From assembly GCA_001303665.1 (NCBI GenBank), contig LJUF01000115.1, positions 1-10,434 on the forward strand: 10,434 nucleotides of DNA. Reading direction: 5' to 3'. A program made the position numbers and the translations under genes. The DNA is from Phycisphaerae bacterium SM23_33. GTDB lineage: Bacteria > Planctomycetota > Phycisphaerae > SM23-33. Below the pieces are notes generated by a model, which had not been told where the DNA came from, searched no databases, and worked only from the letters and a program-made list of their open reading frames with translations. Shown in pieces: positions 1-8,623 of the stretch (positions are counted from its first letter, which is position 1; each line of letters starts with the position of its first letter).

Positions 1-359
1 TCGTCGCTGTGCCGCCGCAGGCGGGTGCCGACGACCATGTCGGCCTGCTCGTCCAGCAGGGGCTGGATGAGCCGGGGGGCGGCCTCGGCCGGGTAGGTGT
101 CGTCGCCGTCGGCCATGAGGTGGATGTCGGCCGGCACCTGCTCCATCATCCTGGCCACCACCTGGCCCTTGCCGCGCAGCTTGACCTTCTGGACGACGGC
201 CCCGTGCTCGGCGGCGACCTCGGCCGAGCCGTCGCCGGACATGTTGTCGAAGACGTAGATCTGGGCCTGCGGCAGGGCCCGGCGGAAGTCGTCCACGACC
301 TTGCCGATGGTCTGGCGCTCGTTGAGGCAGGGAATAACGACCGCGATGCGTGGCTGCAT
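1..359 (-). CDS. Glycosyltransferase family 2, N-terminal part (cut by window edge)
   Basis: Read on the minus strand from ATG at 359 to the left edge, open for 119 codons. The protein begins MQPRIAVVIPCLNERQTIGK, the nucleotide-sugar binding first strand of GT-A family 2 enzymes. It continues with FDNMSGDGS (residues 37-45), LRGKGQVV (61-68) and the metal-binding motif ADGDDTYP (83-90; DxD at D84-D86), then PRLIQPLL and VVGTRLRRHSD. This arrangement is typical of the DPM1/undecaprenyl-phosphate glycosyltransferase-like subgroup, which transfers a sugar from a nucleotide donor, often to a polyprenyl phosphate, for envelope glycans; the exact donor and acceptor cannot be told. Family members usually have about 230-400 residues, some with C-terminal membrane helices, so the rest lies outside the window. 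The start is firm: an in-frame TGA lies upstream (revcomp of about 393-395) and the motif sits at the usual distance from Met1. There is no Shine-Dalgarno; a promoter candidate suggests a leaderless mRNA. It is divergent from the operon at 594. Confidence 0.93.
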   Translation of the reverse strand, partial: MQPRIAVVIPCLNERQTIGKVVDDFRRALPQAQIYVFDNMSGDGSAEVAAEHGAVVQKVKLRGKGQVVARMMEQVPADIHLMADGDDTYPAEAAPRLIQPLLDEQADMVVGTRLRRHSD

Positions 360-367
360 GACCGGGC

Positions 368-396
368 AGGCTAGCGGCGTGGAGCGGGATCGTCAA
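368..396 (-). promoter_or_regulatory. Candidate sigma70-type promoter for the glycosyltransferase (leaderless)
   Basis: On the minus strand a TTGACG box (plus-strand CGTCAA, 391-396; 5 of 6 to TTGACA) is followed after exactly 17 bases by TAGCCT (plus-strand AGGCTA, 368-373; 3 of 6 to TATAAT). The end of the -10 box is 8 bases from the ATG at 359, so transcription would start at or next to the start codon. This agrees with the absence of a ribosome binding site in front of that gene. The -10 is weak, so this is a pattern match, not proof. Confidence 0.4.
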
Positions 397-467
397 GGGC
401 CGGGGCGTCTGCGGATTTTCTCGGAACTTCCCGCCAGCCGGTGCGACTAAAGCGAGGGCAAAAAGCT

Positions 468-498
468 TTGTGTGCGCCGGCCGGGTAATCGGTATCAT
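468..498 (+). promoter_or_regulatory. Weak candidate promoter for the five-gene operon
   Basis: TATCAT at 493-498 matches 5 of 6 bases of a -10 box. The only -35-like element near the right place is TTGTGT at 468-473 (3 of 6), with a long spacer of 19 bases. It lies in the 234-bp divergent region, the only sizeable non-coding stretch ahead of the operon, and the locally A/T-richer bases 448-500 stand out from the GC-rich surroundings. A start about 7 bases past the -10 would give a leader of roughly 90 bases before GTG 594. Confidence 0.25.
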
Positions 499-501
499 AG
501 G

Positions 502-597
502 ATGGTGCGTGCGATGACACGATGGCGTTGGGGGAGGGCGCGAGCATTGGCGGCAGCGGCATGTGGCGCTCCGGGCCCGGGAGGACGATCACGGTGA
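502..597 (+). CDS. Possible 31-residue leader ORF overlapping the operon start
   Basis: An ATG at 502 (second in-frame ATG at 514) opens a 31-codon frame, arginine-rich with a short alanine stretch, beginning MVRAMTRWRWGRARA. Its TGA (595-597) overlaps the GTG start (594-596) of the large propeller gene as GTGA, the same geometry as the real coupling at 5201-5204. The frame runs through the Shine-Dalgarno of the downstream gene. It has no clear ribosome binding site of its own and no recognisable product, and an open frame this short is expected often by chance at this GC content. It is listed only as a candidate for translational coupling. Confidence 0.13.
   Translation: MVRAMTRWRWGRARALAAAACGAPGPGGRSR
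579..585 (+). promoter_or_regulatory. Shine-Dalgarno that sets the start of the propeller gene at GTG 594
   Basis: GGGAGGA ends 8 bases before GTG 594. No comparable purine box lies ahead of the in-frame ATG at 522 or the ATG at 561. The site overlaps the right edge of the palindrome CCGGGCCCGG (571-580), which could pair with itself and limit access to the site. Confidence 0.7.
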
Positions 598-3500
598 GTC
601 GCAGGTTGATGACCGTCGTTTGTGCCTCCGCAGCGGCTGCCGCGGTGGGCTGGGGGGTGAGTGCGCCGGTGCAGGCGCAGAAGGCAAGGCTGGTGGTGCT
701 GGCCGGCGAGCGGGTCTCCGGCGGCGATGATTCCGGCAGGCCCATCCCGCTGGTGAACGCCGACGAGGAGATGGCCGCCTACCTGAAGCGGGCCCAGGAG
801 ATGGCCCAGAAGGGCGACTTCGCCGGGGCGATCGAGATTCTCCAGGCCCTGCTGAACCGCCCCGAGCAATGCTTCGTGCCCACCGAGGATCCCCGCCTGT
901 ACGTGTCGCTGGGCAGGCGGGCGACCGAAGTCATCGGCGACTTGCCGCCGCAGGGGATGCGGATGTACCGCAGCCTGTACGACCCGCCGGCGGGTCGGCT
1001 GCTGGAGCTGGCGGAGGAAACTCACGACGAGGGCGTGCTGCGCGAGATCATCGAGCGCTACTTCCACACCCGCTATGGCGACAAGGCCCTGAACCTGCTG
1101 GGGACGATCCTGTTCGACCGGGGCGAGTTTTCGCAGGCGGCCCGGTGCTGGTGGCGGATCCTGCGGGCGTATAAGGACAGCGATCTGGCGCCGGCGGTGG
1201 TTCTGGCCAAGACCGCGGTGGCCCACCATTACGCCGACGAGCAGCGCGCGGCCCAGGAGGCGTTGGAGCTGTTGAAGACGCGCTACTCGGACACCCAGGC
1301 CGTGCTGGGCGGAACCAGCCGGAACGTGGTGGCCTTCGCCGAAAGGATGCTCACCGGGCCGGTCCCGGAATTCGCCCCGATCCGCCGGGTGGCCGAAGGC
1401 TGGTACTCCCTGGCCGGGGCACCCGATTCGGTGGCGGTGATGAGCCCGTGCCGGCCGGTGCTGAGCCCCCGATGGACCAAGCCGGGCGAGAAGGTTGAAG
1501 ACAACGAGAACATCCGGGCCTTGCTGGGCCCGACGCCCCCCATTCCCGCCCACCTGCTGCAAGACCCGCGCTACCGCCAGCAGTACCAGCACAGTCTGGC
1601 CCTGGAAGAGGGGCGGGTCATGTACAGGGGCCGCATCGGCAGCGCCGTCCGGACGGTGGTGCTGCCGGCGGTGATCCACCCGGTGGTGGTGGGCATGATG
1701 GTGCTGGCGCGCGAGGCCGGCGGGGTGGTGGCGTACGACCTGCTGACCGGGGAGAAGCTGTGGGACACGTTCGACGCCTTTCCGCTGTATCAAACCTTGC
1801 AGGCAACCGACGGCCGCCGCATGGTGGCCGGCCTGTATCCCCACCCGAACTGGTCGCCGGAAGACGACGGGCTGTGGACGCTGACGGTGGGGGGCGGCAA
1901 GGTCTTCGCCGTGGGCAAGTTCCCTCCTCCGTTGCTGGCTTACCAGATTGCCCGCAGCCGGCAGGGCCAGGTCTCCGACCACTCCGTGCTGGCGGCCTTC
2001 TCGCTGACCGGGGAGGGCAAGCTGGTGTGGCGCAGCGAGGATGAGGGCAAGGGCGACTTCCTTCCTTCCTGCCGGTTCCTGTCCGCGCCGACGTACGTGG
2101 ACGGCAAGCTGTACGTGCTCGTGCAGCACACGCAGTCTTACTACCTGGTGTGTCTGGACGCCGAGACGGGGCGCACGATCTGGGTCGATCCGCCCATGGT
2201 CAGCCAGGCCCCGCCGACGGGCATGGCCTACAGCTCGGGGTACTATTTCTCGCAGGAAAGCGGCAGCCCGCCGGCCGTGGCCGATGGCCGGGTGTATGCC
2301 TGCACCAATGCCGGGGTGCTGGCGGCCTTCGACGCCGACTCCGGCCGCGGGCTGTGGGCCTACCAGTACGACAGCAGCCGCAACCAGATGCGGCTGCTGA
2401 ACGGGCGGATCGTTCGATCCGGGCAGCCTACGCTGACGTATCCGCCCAACCCGATTGTGGTGACCAGGGGCAGGGTCATCTGCCTGCCTTCCGACGGCGA
2501 GCAGGTGCTGGCGCTGCGGGCCGACAGCGGCGAGCTGGAATGGGCGGCCGAGCGGGCCGGGCAGAGACACCTGACGGCCATCAGCGAGACCCACGTGCTG
2601 CTTTCGGCCCCCAGGCTCATCGTGATGAACGCCGTCAATGGCAAGGCGGTGTGGGCGCCGTCGCAGCCGGAGGACATTCACGGCCGGCCGGCGGTGACGC
2701 CCGACGCCGTCCTGGCCTCGGGCAAGGGGCTGGTGGTCCGCGTGTCGCTGCCGGACTTTTCCATGGCGCAGTCGCCGCTGGGCACCGCGGATGCCGTCCT
2801 GGGCAACCTGGTGTGCGTGCAGGGCAAGCTGTTGGCGGCCAACGTCGCCGGCATGTCGGCGTACTTTGACTTCGCCGAGGCCCACGCCGAGCTGACCGGG
2901 CGGATCAACAAGGCGGCCAAGCATGAGCTGCCCGCTCTGTGGTACCAGCGGGGCATGAACGCCTTCAACGACGGCAGACCCGAAAAGGCCCTGCCGGACC
3001 TGTTGGCGGCCCGGGAGGGCTGTCAGCAGGCCGGCCAGAGCGCCTTGCTGGCACGCGCCGAGCAGTCGCTGTATCGCGTCTGCGTGTCCCTGGCCAACCG
3101 GGCCTCGGACAGCGCCGCCATGCTGGAGATGTTCCACAAGGCCGACGGCTTCGCCTACAGCGACCGCAGCCGGGCCGAAATGCTCGTGCGAATGGTCAAG
3201 TACTGGACGCGGGTGGGGCAGTTCGCCAAGGCCGCGGCGGTGGCCCAGAAGCTGGCCGGCGATTTCACCGATACGGACCTGGCCGACGTGGAGATCGGGC
3301 CCAAGGCCGACCTGTACGTCCGCGATGACCCCGAGACCTGGCGCTTCACCGGCTACGACCTGGGCCACAAGCTGATCGGGGAGCTGATCGCCCAGCACGG
3401 TCAAAGCAGCTATGAGGCCTTCGACGCGAAGGCCAAGGCCGAGCTGGACGCCGCCATCCAGGCCGATGACAGCGAGGCGATGGTCCGAGTCACCGACACC

Positions 3501-5204
3501 TATCGGCACAGCCGCTGGGCGCCGCTGGCGCTGCTTCGGGCGGCGGAGTCCGGGTATCGCCGGGCCCTGAAACAGCCCGCCGAAAAGCTGGAGCGCCTCG
3601 CCGAGGCCAGTGAGTATCTCAGCCGCATCAACATGGAGTATCCCGACAGCGACCTGGCCCCCTCCGCCTGTCTGGGCCGGGCGATGGTGTATCAGCGGAT
3701 GAAGCCGAACATCGCCTTCCTGGGGCTTTACGGCCTGAAGGGCTTGTCCGGGCAGACGCAGGTGTCTTTCGCGGGCGTGTCCGGCTCGCTGGCCGAGGTG
3801 CTGAGGCAGTTCGGCACCGAATCGCTGCGGTCGCGGCCGGAGCCGCAGCCGCTGGCGGTGTCGCTCGCCCCGCCGCTGGCGCAACTGTTCGGCGGGGGCG
3901 ACGAGGCCCTGATCCTGCGGGATGCCGCCGGCCAGGCGGTCCGGCACGAGCAGGCGCTGTTCCTGCTGCGGGGCGACAGGCTCTGCCTGTTCGACCCGGC
4001 GGCCGAATCGTTCCAGCAAGGGCTGCGCTGGGAGGCGGCGGTCCCGCTGGACTCGGAGCGCCTGTACCGCTTTGGCTTTGCCTCGTGGGCGTACGGGATG
4101 GTGTGCGGCCTGAGCAAGGACAAGTCGGTGTTCGTAGCGGCCTGCCGGGGCGGCTTCCTCGGGGTGGACGTGAAGACGGGCAAGATGCGTTGGCACAAGG
4201 GGACGGACGATTCCGTGGTGTCGCGGATGCAGTCGCTGGCCCTGGGGGAGGATCAGCTGGTGGTGCTGGACAGCACCGGCAGCATCGTCGGGTTGGACCT
4301 GGCCACGGGCAAGCAGGCCTTCAGTCATAGCATTACCGTGGCCCAGCTGCCCTGGCGTGCGCCGGCCCAGATTGCCGGGCATCTGCTGGTGACGGTGCAC
4401 GGGCGGACGCAATGGCGGGCCAGCGTGTACGACCTGGACAGCGGGAAGCTGCTGGGTTCAATCCCCCTTGGCGCCACCGGCGGTCAGGTGCAGGTGACGG
4501 GCGACGGGCTGGTGCTTGCCTGCGACGGGCGGGAGCTGCGGTTGATCGAGCCGGTGCTGGGGCTCAATCAACCCATCTGGAGCGTCGGGCTTCCGGGGCA
4601 GCATGGGCCGATGATTCTGACGGCGACCGACACGCAGGCGGCGGTTTCGCCGGCCGACAACAGCGGTCTGATCGAACTCCGCAGCCTGGTGCACCACGGG
4701 ATGATCGAGCGCAGCTTCCAGACGGAGGCGGTGGGTGGGCAAACCGCCGTGCCCGTCAGCGCCGCCCTGGTGGGCGACCGGCTGTACGTGGTGGCGGGGC
4801 AGTTGGCGGGCGGCAACCGCAACGCCATCCTCACCGGCCGGCTGTCATACGTGGAGAATCCCAGCCTCCAGGTCTTCGACCGCGCCAGCGGGGAACTGCT
4901 GTGGGTGGCCAACCTGGCCTTCGGCGGGGCCCAGCCGTACAGCTACGTCATGCCGCTGGAGGTCTGCCGCAGCCACGTCTCGGTGCTGGTCAAGTCCCAG
5001 CATTACACGCGGCCTTCCACCGCGGTCCTTATCGACGACCGGACGGGAAAGATCGTTCAGAAGTTCACCGTGCCGGGGGCGCAGGGGGTGGCTGTTCAGA
5101 TGCGCTACTTCCGGCACATGTGGCTTTCGGGCCCGGTGATTATCAACGGCCGGGTGGTCCTGGAAACCCACAAGGGGCTTTGGGTTTACGGAGGACGCCA
5201 GTGA
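594..5204 (+). CDS. Large exported TPR / PQQ-type beta-propeller protein (two propellers, 1536 aa)
   Basis: Start chosen at GTG 594 rather than the longer in-frame ATG 522: GTG has a strong Shine-Dalgarno and begins a clean Sec signal peptide (MSRRLM, alanine-rich core at residues 7-22, likely cut after SAPVQA, residue 28). Order of parts: TPR-like helices (about 58-95 and 160-235); first propeller (about 350-760) with PQQ-type blade ends such as AYDLLTGEKLW (380-390), CLDAETGRTIW (520-530), FDADSGRGLW (579-588) and LRADSGELEW (641-650); a second helical region with TPR-like units (about 780-1050, e.g. LWYQRGMNAFNDGRPEKAL); second propeller (about 1100-1535) with VDVKTGKMRW (1191-1200), GLDLATGKQAF (1233-1243) and VFDRASGELLW (1427-1437). 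Both propellers look like protein-binding or structural platforms. No quinoprotein disulfide of adjacent cysteines is seen, so PQQ catalysis is unlikely. First gene of the operon; its TGA overlaps the next start. Site of action is inferred to be periplasm or cell surface. The exact role is unknown. Confidence 0.88.
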   Translation: MSRRLMTVVCASAAAAAVGWGVSAPVQAQKARLVVLAGERVSGGDDSGRPIPLVNADEEMAAYLKRAQEMAQKGDFAGAIEILQALLNRPEQCFVPTEDPRLYVSLGRRATEVIGDLPPQGMRMYRSLYDPPAGRLLELAEETHDEGVLREIIERYFHTRYGDKALNLLGTILFDRGEFSQAARCWWRILRAYKDSDLAPAVVLAKTAVAHHYADEQRAAQEALELLKTRYSDTQAVLGGTSRNVVAFAERMLTGPVPEFAPIRRVAEGWYSLAGAPDSVAVMSPCRPVLSPRWTKPGEKVEDNENIRALLGPTPPIPAHLLQDPRYRQQYQHSLALEEGRVMYRGRIGSAVRTVVLPAVIHPVVVGMMVLAREAGGVVAYDLLTGEKLWDTFDAFPLYQTLQATDGRRMVAGLYPHPNWSPEDDGLWTLTVGGGKVFAVGKFPPPLLAYQIARSRQGQVSDHSVLAAFSLTGEGKLVWRSEDEGKGDFLPSCRFLSAPTYVDGKLYVLVQHTQSYYLVCLDAETGRTIWVDPPMVSQAPPTGMAYSSGYYFSQESGSPPAVADGRVYACTNAGVLAAFDADSGRGLWAYQYDSSRNQMRLLNGRIVRSGQPTLTYPPNPIVVTRGRVICLPSDGEQVLALRADSGELEWAAERAGQRHLTAISETHVLLSAPRLIVMNAVNGKAVWAPSQPEDIHGRPAVTPDAVLASGKGLVVRVSLPDFSMAQSPLGTADAVLGNLVCVQGKLLAANVAGMSAYFDFAEAHAELTGRINKAAKHELPALWYQRGMNAFNDGRPEKALPDLLAAREGCQQAGQSALLARAEQSLYRVCVSLANRASDSAAMLEMFHKADGFAYSDRSRAEMLVRMVKYWTRVGQFAKAAAVAQKLAGDFTDTDLADVEIGPKADLYVRDDPETWRFTGYDLGHKLIGELIAQHGQSSYEAFDAKAKAELDAAIQADDSEAMVRVTDTYRHSRWAPLALLRAAESGYRRALKQPAEKLERLAEASEYLSRINMEYPDSDLAPSACLGRAMVYQRMKPNIAFLGLYGLKGLSGQTQVSFAGVSGSLAEVLRQFGTESLRSRPEPQPLAVSLAPPLAQLFGGGDEALILRDAAGQAVRHEQALFLLRGDRLCLFDPAAESFQQGLRWEAAVPLDSERLYRFGFASWAYGMVCGLSKDKSVFVAACRGGFLGVDVKTGKMRWHKGTDDSVVSRMQSLALGEDQLVVLDSTGSIVGLDLATGKQAFSHSITVAQLPWRAPAQIAGHLLVTVHGRTQWRASVYDLDSGKLLGSIPLGATGGQVQVTGDGLVLACDGRELRLIEPVLGLNQPIWSVGLPGQHGPMILTATDTQAAVSPADNSGLIELRSLVHHGMIERSFQTEAVGGQTAVPVSAALVGDRLYVVAGQLAGGNRNAILTGRLSYVENPSLQVFDRASGELLWVANLAFGGAQPYSYVMPLEVCRSHVSVLVKSQHYTRPSTAVLIDDRTGKIVQKFTVPGAQGVAVQMRYFRHMWLSGPVIINGRVVLETHKGLWVYGGRQ
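5190..5195 (+). promoter_or_regulatory. Shine-Dalgarno inside the propeller gene for the next gene
   Basis: GGAGGA, 5 bases before GTG 5201, lies within the last codons of the propeller gene. With the GTGA stop/start overlap it fixes the downstream start at 5201 and indicates translational coupling, so the two exported proteins are likely made together. Confidence 0.75.
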
Positions 5205-6343
5205 GCGCCAGGGCAATAGGCAAAAGACACGTGCTGTTGGCGGCCGCAATGAGCGCTGTGGTCGTAATGCCTTGCGGTGTTGATTTGCCGCCCTCCAGCG
5301 GCGGCCGGGCCTTGGCGGGCGCGCCGGGCCGGCAACTGCCGGAGATGGTGAGCCTGGAAACGGCAAAGGCCATCGACAAGGGCCTGAAGTACCTCACCCG
5401 GACGCAGCGGCCGGACGGAAGCTGGTTCAACAGCGGCGGGTACAACTACCCGGCGGTGATGACCTCGCTGGCGGGGATGGCCTTGCTGGCCTCCGGCTCG
5501 ACCCCGGAAACCGGGCCGTACGCCGCCCAGGTCAAGAAGGCGATGCTGTACCTGCTCCGGCTGGCCGAGTCCAGCAAGGACGGGCTGATCTGCGGGCCGT
5601 CCGGGGAGGCGCGCAGCATGTACGGGCACGGCTTCTCCATGCTGTTCCTCGCCCAGTGCTACGGCATGGACCTGAACAAGGAATTCGGCGAGCGAATCCG
5701 CAAGGTTCTGGACAAGGCGGTGACGCTGACCGCCCGGGCCCAGTCGGACCTGGGGGCGCAGCACAAGCACGCCGGCGGGTGGATCTACACGCCCGCCCAG
5801 CCGGCCGACGAGGGCTCGGTCACGGTCACCCAGCTGCAGGCCCTGCGCGCCTGCCGGAACGTGGGCGTCAAGGTGCCGCACAGCACCATCGAGCGGGCGG
5901 TGGAGTATCTGAAGTACTGCCAGCAGCCCGACGGGGGCATCTGCTACTCGGCCCGAAGCCGGGGCTCTTCCCGGCCGCCGATATCGGCCGCCGCCATCGC
6001 CTGCTTTTATGCCGCGGGGGTTTATGACCGGCAGCGCGGCGGCCCGGAGAGCGAAGAGGCCAAGATGGTGGAGAAGCTGGTGACCTACTGCAAGCGGGTG
6101 ATCTCGGTGGATCGAAGCGACGGGCACTATTTTTACATGCATTTTTATTACGCCCAGGGGATGTATCAGCGGGGCGGGCAGGACTGGAAAAACCACTATC
6201 CCCAGATTCGGGATCGCCTGATCCAGACCCAGGGGGTGGATGGGTCGTGGATGGGCGACGGCGTGGGCACCACGTACGGCACCGCGATTGCGACCGTCAT
6301 CCTTCAGTTGCCCTACGGGTACCTGCCGATTTGCCAGCGGTAG
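5201..6343 (+). CDS. Exported prenyltransferase/squalene-oxidase-repeat protein
   Basis: 380 residues from GTG 5201. The frame is open far upstream (to 4412), but that part is a shadow of the propeller gene; the GTG has a GGAGGA site and starts a signal peptide (basic SARAIGKRH, hydrophobic VLLAAAMSAVVVM, possible cut after RALA, residue 39; C25 follows Pro, so a lipobox is unconvincing). The mature part shows alpha/alpha-toroid repeats of the terpenoid cyclase/prenyltransferase superfamily: RPDGSW (70-75), QPDGG (242-246) and GVDGSW (345-350), plus the segment GWIYTP...DEGSVTVTQLQALRACRNVGV that is typical of planctomycete members. The squalene-hopene cyclase acid motif DxDD is absent and the protein is much shorter than the roughly 630 residues of that enzyme, so cyclisation of squalene is unlikely. 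A structural or ligand/protein-binding role in the envelope is inferred. It overlaps the preceding gene by 4 bases, and 51 bases separate it from the MoxR gene. Confidence 0.88.
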   Translation: MSARAIGKRHVLLAAAMSAVVVMPCGVDLPPSSGGRALAGAPGRQLPEMVSLETAKAIDKGLKYLTRTQRPDGSWFNSGGYNYPAVMTSLAGMALLASGSTPETGPYAAQVKKAMLYLLRLAESSKDGLICGPSGEARSMYGHGFSMLFLAQCYGMDLNKEFGERIRKVLDKAVTLTARAQSDLGAQHKHAGGWIYTPAQPADEGSVTVTQLQALRACRNVGVKVPHSTIERAVEYLKYCQQPDGGICYSARSRGSSRPPISAAAIACFYAAGVYDRQRGGPESEEAKMVEKLVTYCKRVISVDRSDGHYFYMHFYYAQGMYQRGGQDWKNHYPQIRDRLIQTQGVDGSWMGDGVGTTYGTAIATVILQLPYGYLPICQR

Positions 6344-6394
6344 TTCAGCGAGGTGTGAGTCAAGCTTTTCGGCCGATCCAGCAGGAGAGAAAGC

Positions 6395-7603
<1,209 letters not shown>

Positions 7604-7621
7604 CGGCCGGAGGGCCGGCCG
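7604..7621 (+). repeat. GC-rich hairpin directly after the moxR stop codon
   Basis: CGGCCGG (7604-7610), loop AGGG, CCGGCCG (7615-7621): a perfect 7-bp inverted repeat beginning at the base after the TAG. No T run follows (next bases are GTCATGCGCCCCC), so it is not a standard intrinsic terminator. It could slow polymerase, protect the upstream mRNA end, or be a chance result of high GC. Confidence 0.45.
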
Positions 7622-7634
7622 GTCATGCGCCCCC

Positions 7635-7641
7635 AGGAGGT
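7635..7641 (+). promoter_or_regulatory. Full-consensus Shine-Dalgarno with long spacing, DUF58 gene
   Basis: AGGAGGT matches the anti-Shine-Dalgarno fully but ends 12 bases before ATG 7654, longer than the usual 5-9. No other in-frame start lies closer to it, and the ATG begins a protein that aligns with normal DUF58 N termini, so ATG 7654 is kept. Confidence 0.6.
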
Positions 7642-7653
7642 GGCGGATCGAAG

Positions 7654-8592
7654 ATGGCCAAGACGGAATTACAGAAGTACCTGGACCCCAAGGTGCTCAG
7701 CAAGATCAGCCGGCTGGACCTTCAGGCCCGGCTGGTGGTGGAGGGGTTCATTTCGGGCATGCACCGCAGCCCGTTCCGCGGCTTCTCGGTGGAGTTCGCC
7801 GAGTACCGGGAGTACACCCCCGGCGACGACATCAAGCACCTGGACTGGAAGGTGCTGGCCCGGACCGACCGCTTCTACATCAAGCAGTACGAGGAGGAGA
7901 CCAACCTCCGGGCCACCTTCCTGGTGGACATCAGCGAGTCCATGCGGTACGGCGAGGAGGGCGGCCGCCGGGCCGACCGCATGAGCAAGTTTCATTACGC
8001 CGCCTGCGCGGCGGCGGCCCTGGCCCACCTGCTGCTGGGCCAGCAGGACGCCGTGGGCCTGGCCACCTTCGACGAGGAGCTGCGGGCATACGTGCCGCCC
8101 TCGGCCAATCCCAACCAGATCAAGAGCTTCGTGCACGAGCTGGACGTGTCCAGCCTGGTCCGCAAGACCACCGTGGAGCACATCTGCCACAGCCTGGCCG
8201 AGAAGATCCCCCGGCGGGGGATGATCTGCCTGGTCAGCGACCTGTTCGTGGACACAGACGGGCTCATGCGCGGGCTGTGGCACTTCCGCCACCGCGAGCA
8301 CGAGGTCATCGTGCTGCACATCCTGGACGAGGACGAGCTGGGGTTCCCCTTCCAGGGCAACACGCTGTTCCGCGGGCTGGAGGCCACCGGCCAGCTCATG
8401 GTCCAGCCCAGGGCGCTCCGCCAGGGATACCTGGATGCCGTCGGGCGGTTCTGCGCGGAGGTGAAGCGCCGCTGCATCGCCGACCGGATCGACTACAAGC
8501 TGATCTCCACGGCCGACCACCTGGACGCGGCCCTGCTGGCGTTCCTGGCCGCCCGGGCGGCGGCCGTGCGCAAGGCCGGCTCGAAAAGATAA
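7654..8592 (+). CDS. DUF58 protein with vWA-like domain
   Basis: 312 residues. The hallmark DUF58 block is complete: RSPFRGFSVEFAEYREY (38-54), TPGDDIKHLDWKVLAR (55-70), then YIKQYEEETN leading into the vWA-like strand FLVDISESM, whose D92-S94-S96 give the metal-ion-dependent adhesion (MIDAS) pattern DxSxS. GLATFDEELRAYVPP and ICLVSDLFVD are later strands of the same fold. No signal peptide or membrane helix is seen, so it is predicted cytoplasmic, like other roughly 300-residue DUF58 proteins of planctomycetes. DUF58 genes almost always follow a moxR gene, as here (50-bp gap), and are thought to work with the ATPase as adaptor or effector; no biochemical activity is established for the family. 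The open frame reaches upstream through moxR to 6679, but that part is a shadow. Start at ATG 7654. Confidence 0.95.
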   Translation: MAKTELQKYLDPKVLSKISRLDLQARLVVEGFISGMHRSPFRGFSVEFAEYREYTPGDDIKHLDWKVLARTDRFYIKQYEEETNLRATFLVDISESMRYGEEGGRRADRMSKFHYAACAAAALAHLLLGQQDAVGLATFDEELRAYVPPSANPNQIKSFVHELDVSSLVRKTTVEHICHSLAEKIPRRGMICLVSDLFVDTDGLMRGLWHFRHREHEVIVLHILDEDELGFPFQGNTLFRGLEATGQLMVQPRALRQGYLDAVGRFCAEVKRRCIADRIDYKLISTADHLDAALLAFLAARAAAVRKAGSKR

Positions 8593-8623
8593 CGCGTTTG
8601 CGTGGCTGCTTTGAGGACGGGCG

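Noticed and set aside
9..374. Plus-strand frame of 121 codons at the left edge
   Set aside because: Mirror of the glycosyltransferase, which carries the clear DGDDTYP motif on the other strand.
371..745. Minus-strand frame of 124 codons over the intergenic region and propeller start
   Set aside because: It would cover both promoter candidates and the signal peptide; no domain, biased composition.
495..4412. Very long minus-strand open frame (1305 codons) opposite the propeller gene
   Set aside because: Its product is rich in H, R, Q, G and P without any domain pattern. It is the antisense image of a high-GC gene whose plus strand has clear propeller and TPR motifs.
4412..5200. N-terminal extension of the toroid gene back to ATG 4412
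   Set aside because: Arg/Gly/Ala-rich shadow of the propeller gene; the GTG at 5201 has a ribosome site and a signal peptide.
594..5204. Reading the propeller protein as a PQQ-dependent dehydrogenase
   Set aside because: Only the structural blade repeats are visible; the adjacent-cysteine disulfide and catalytic regions of quinoprotein alcohol dehydrogenases were not seen.
7604..7621. Intrinsic terminator after moxR
   Set aside because: The stem has no following T run and the next operon gene starts 32 bases later.
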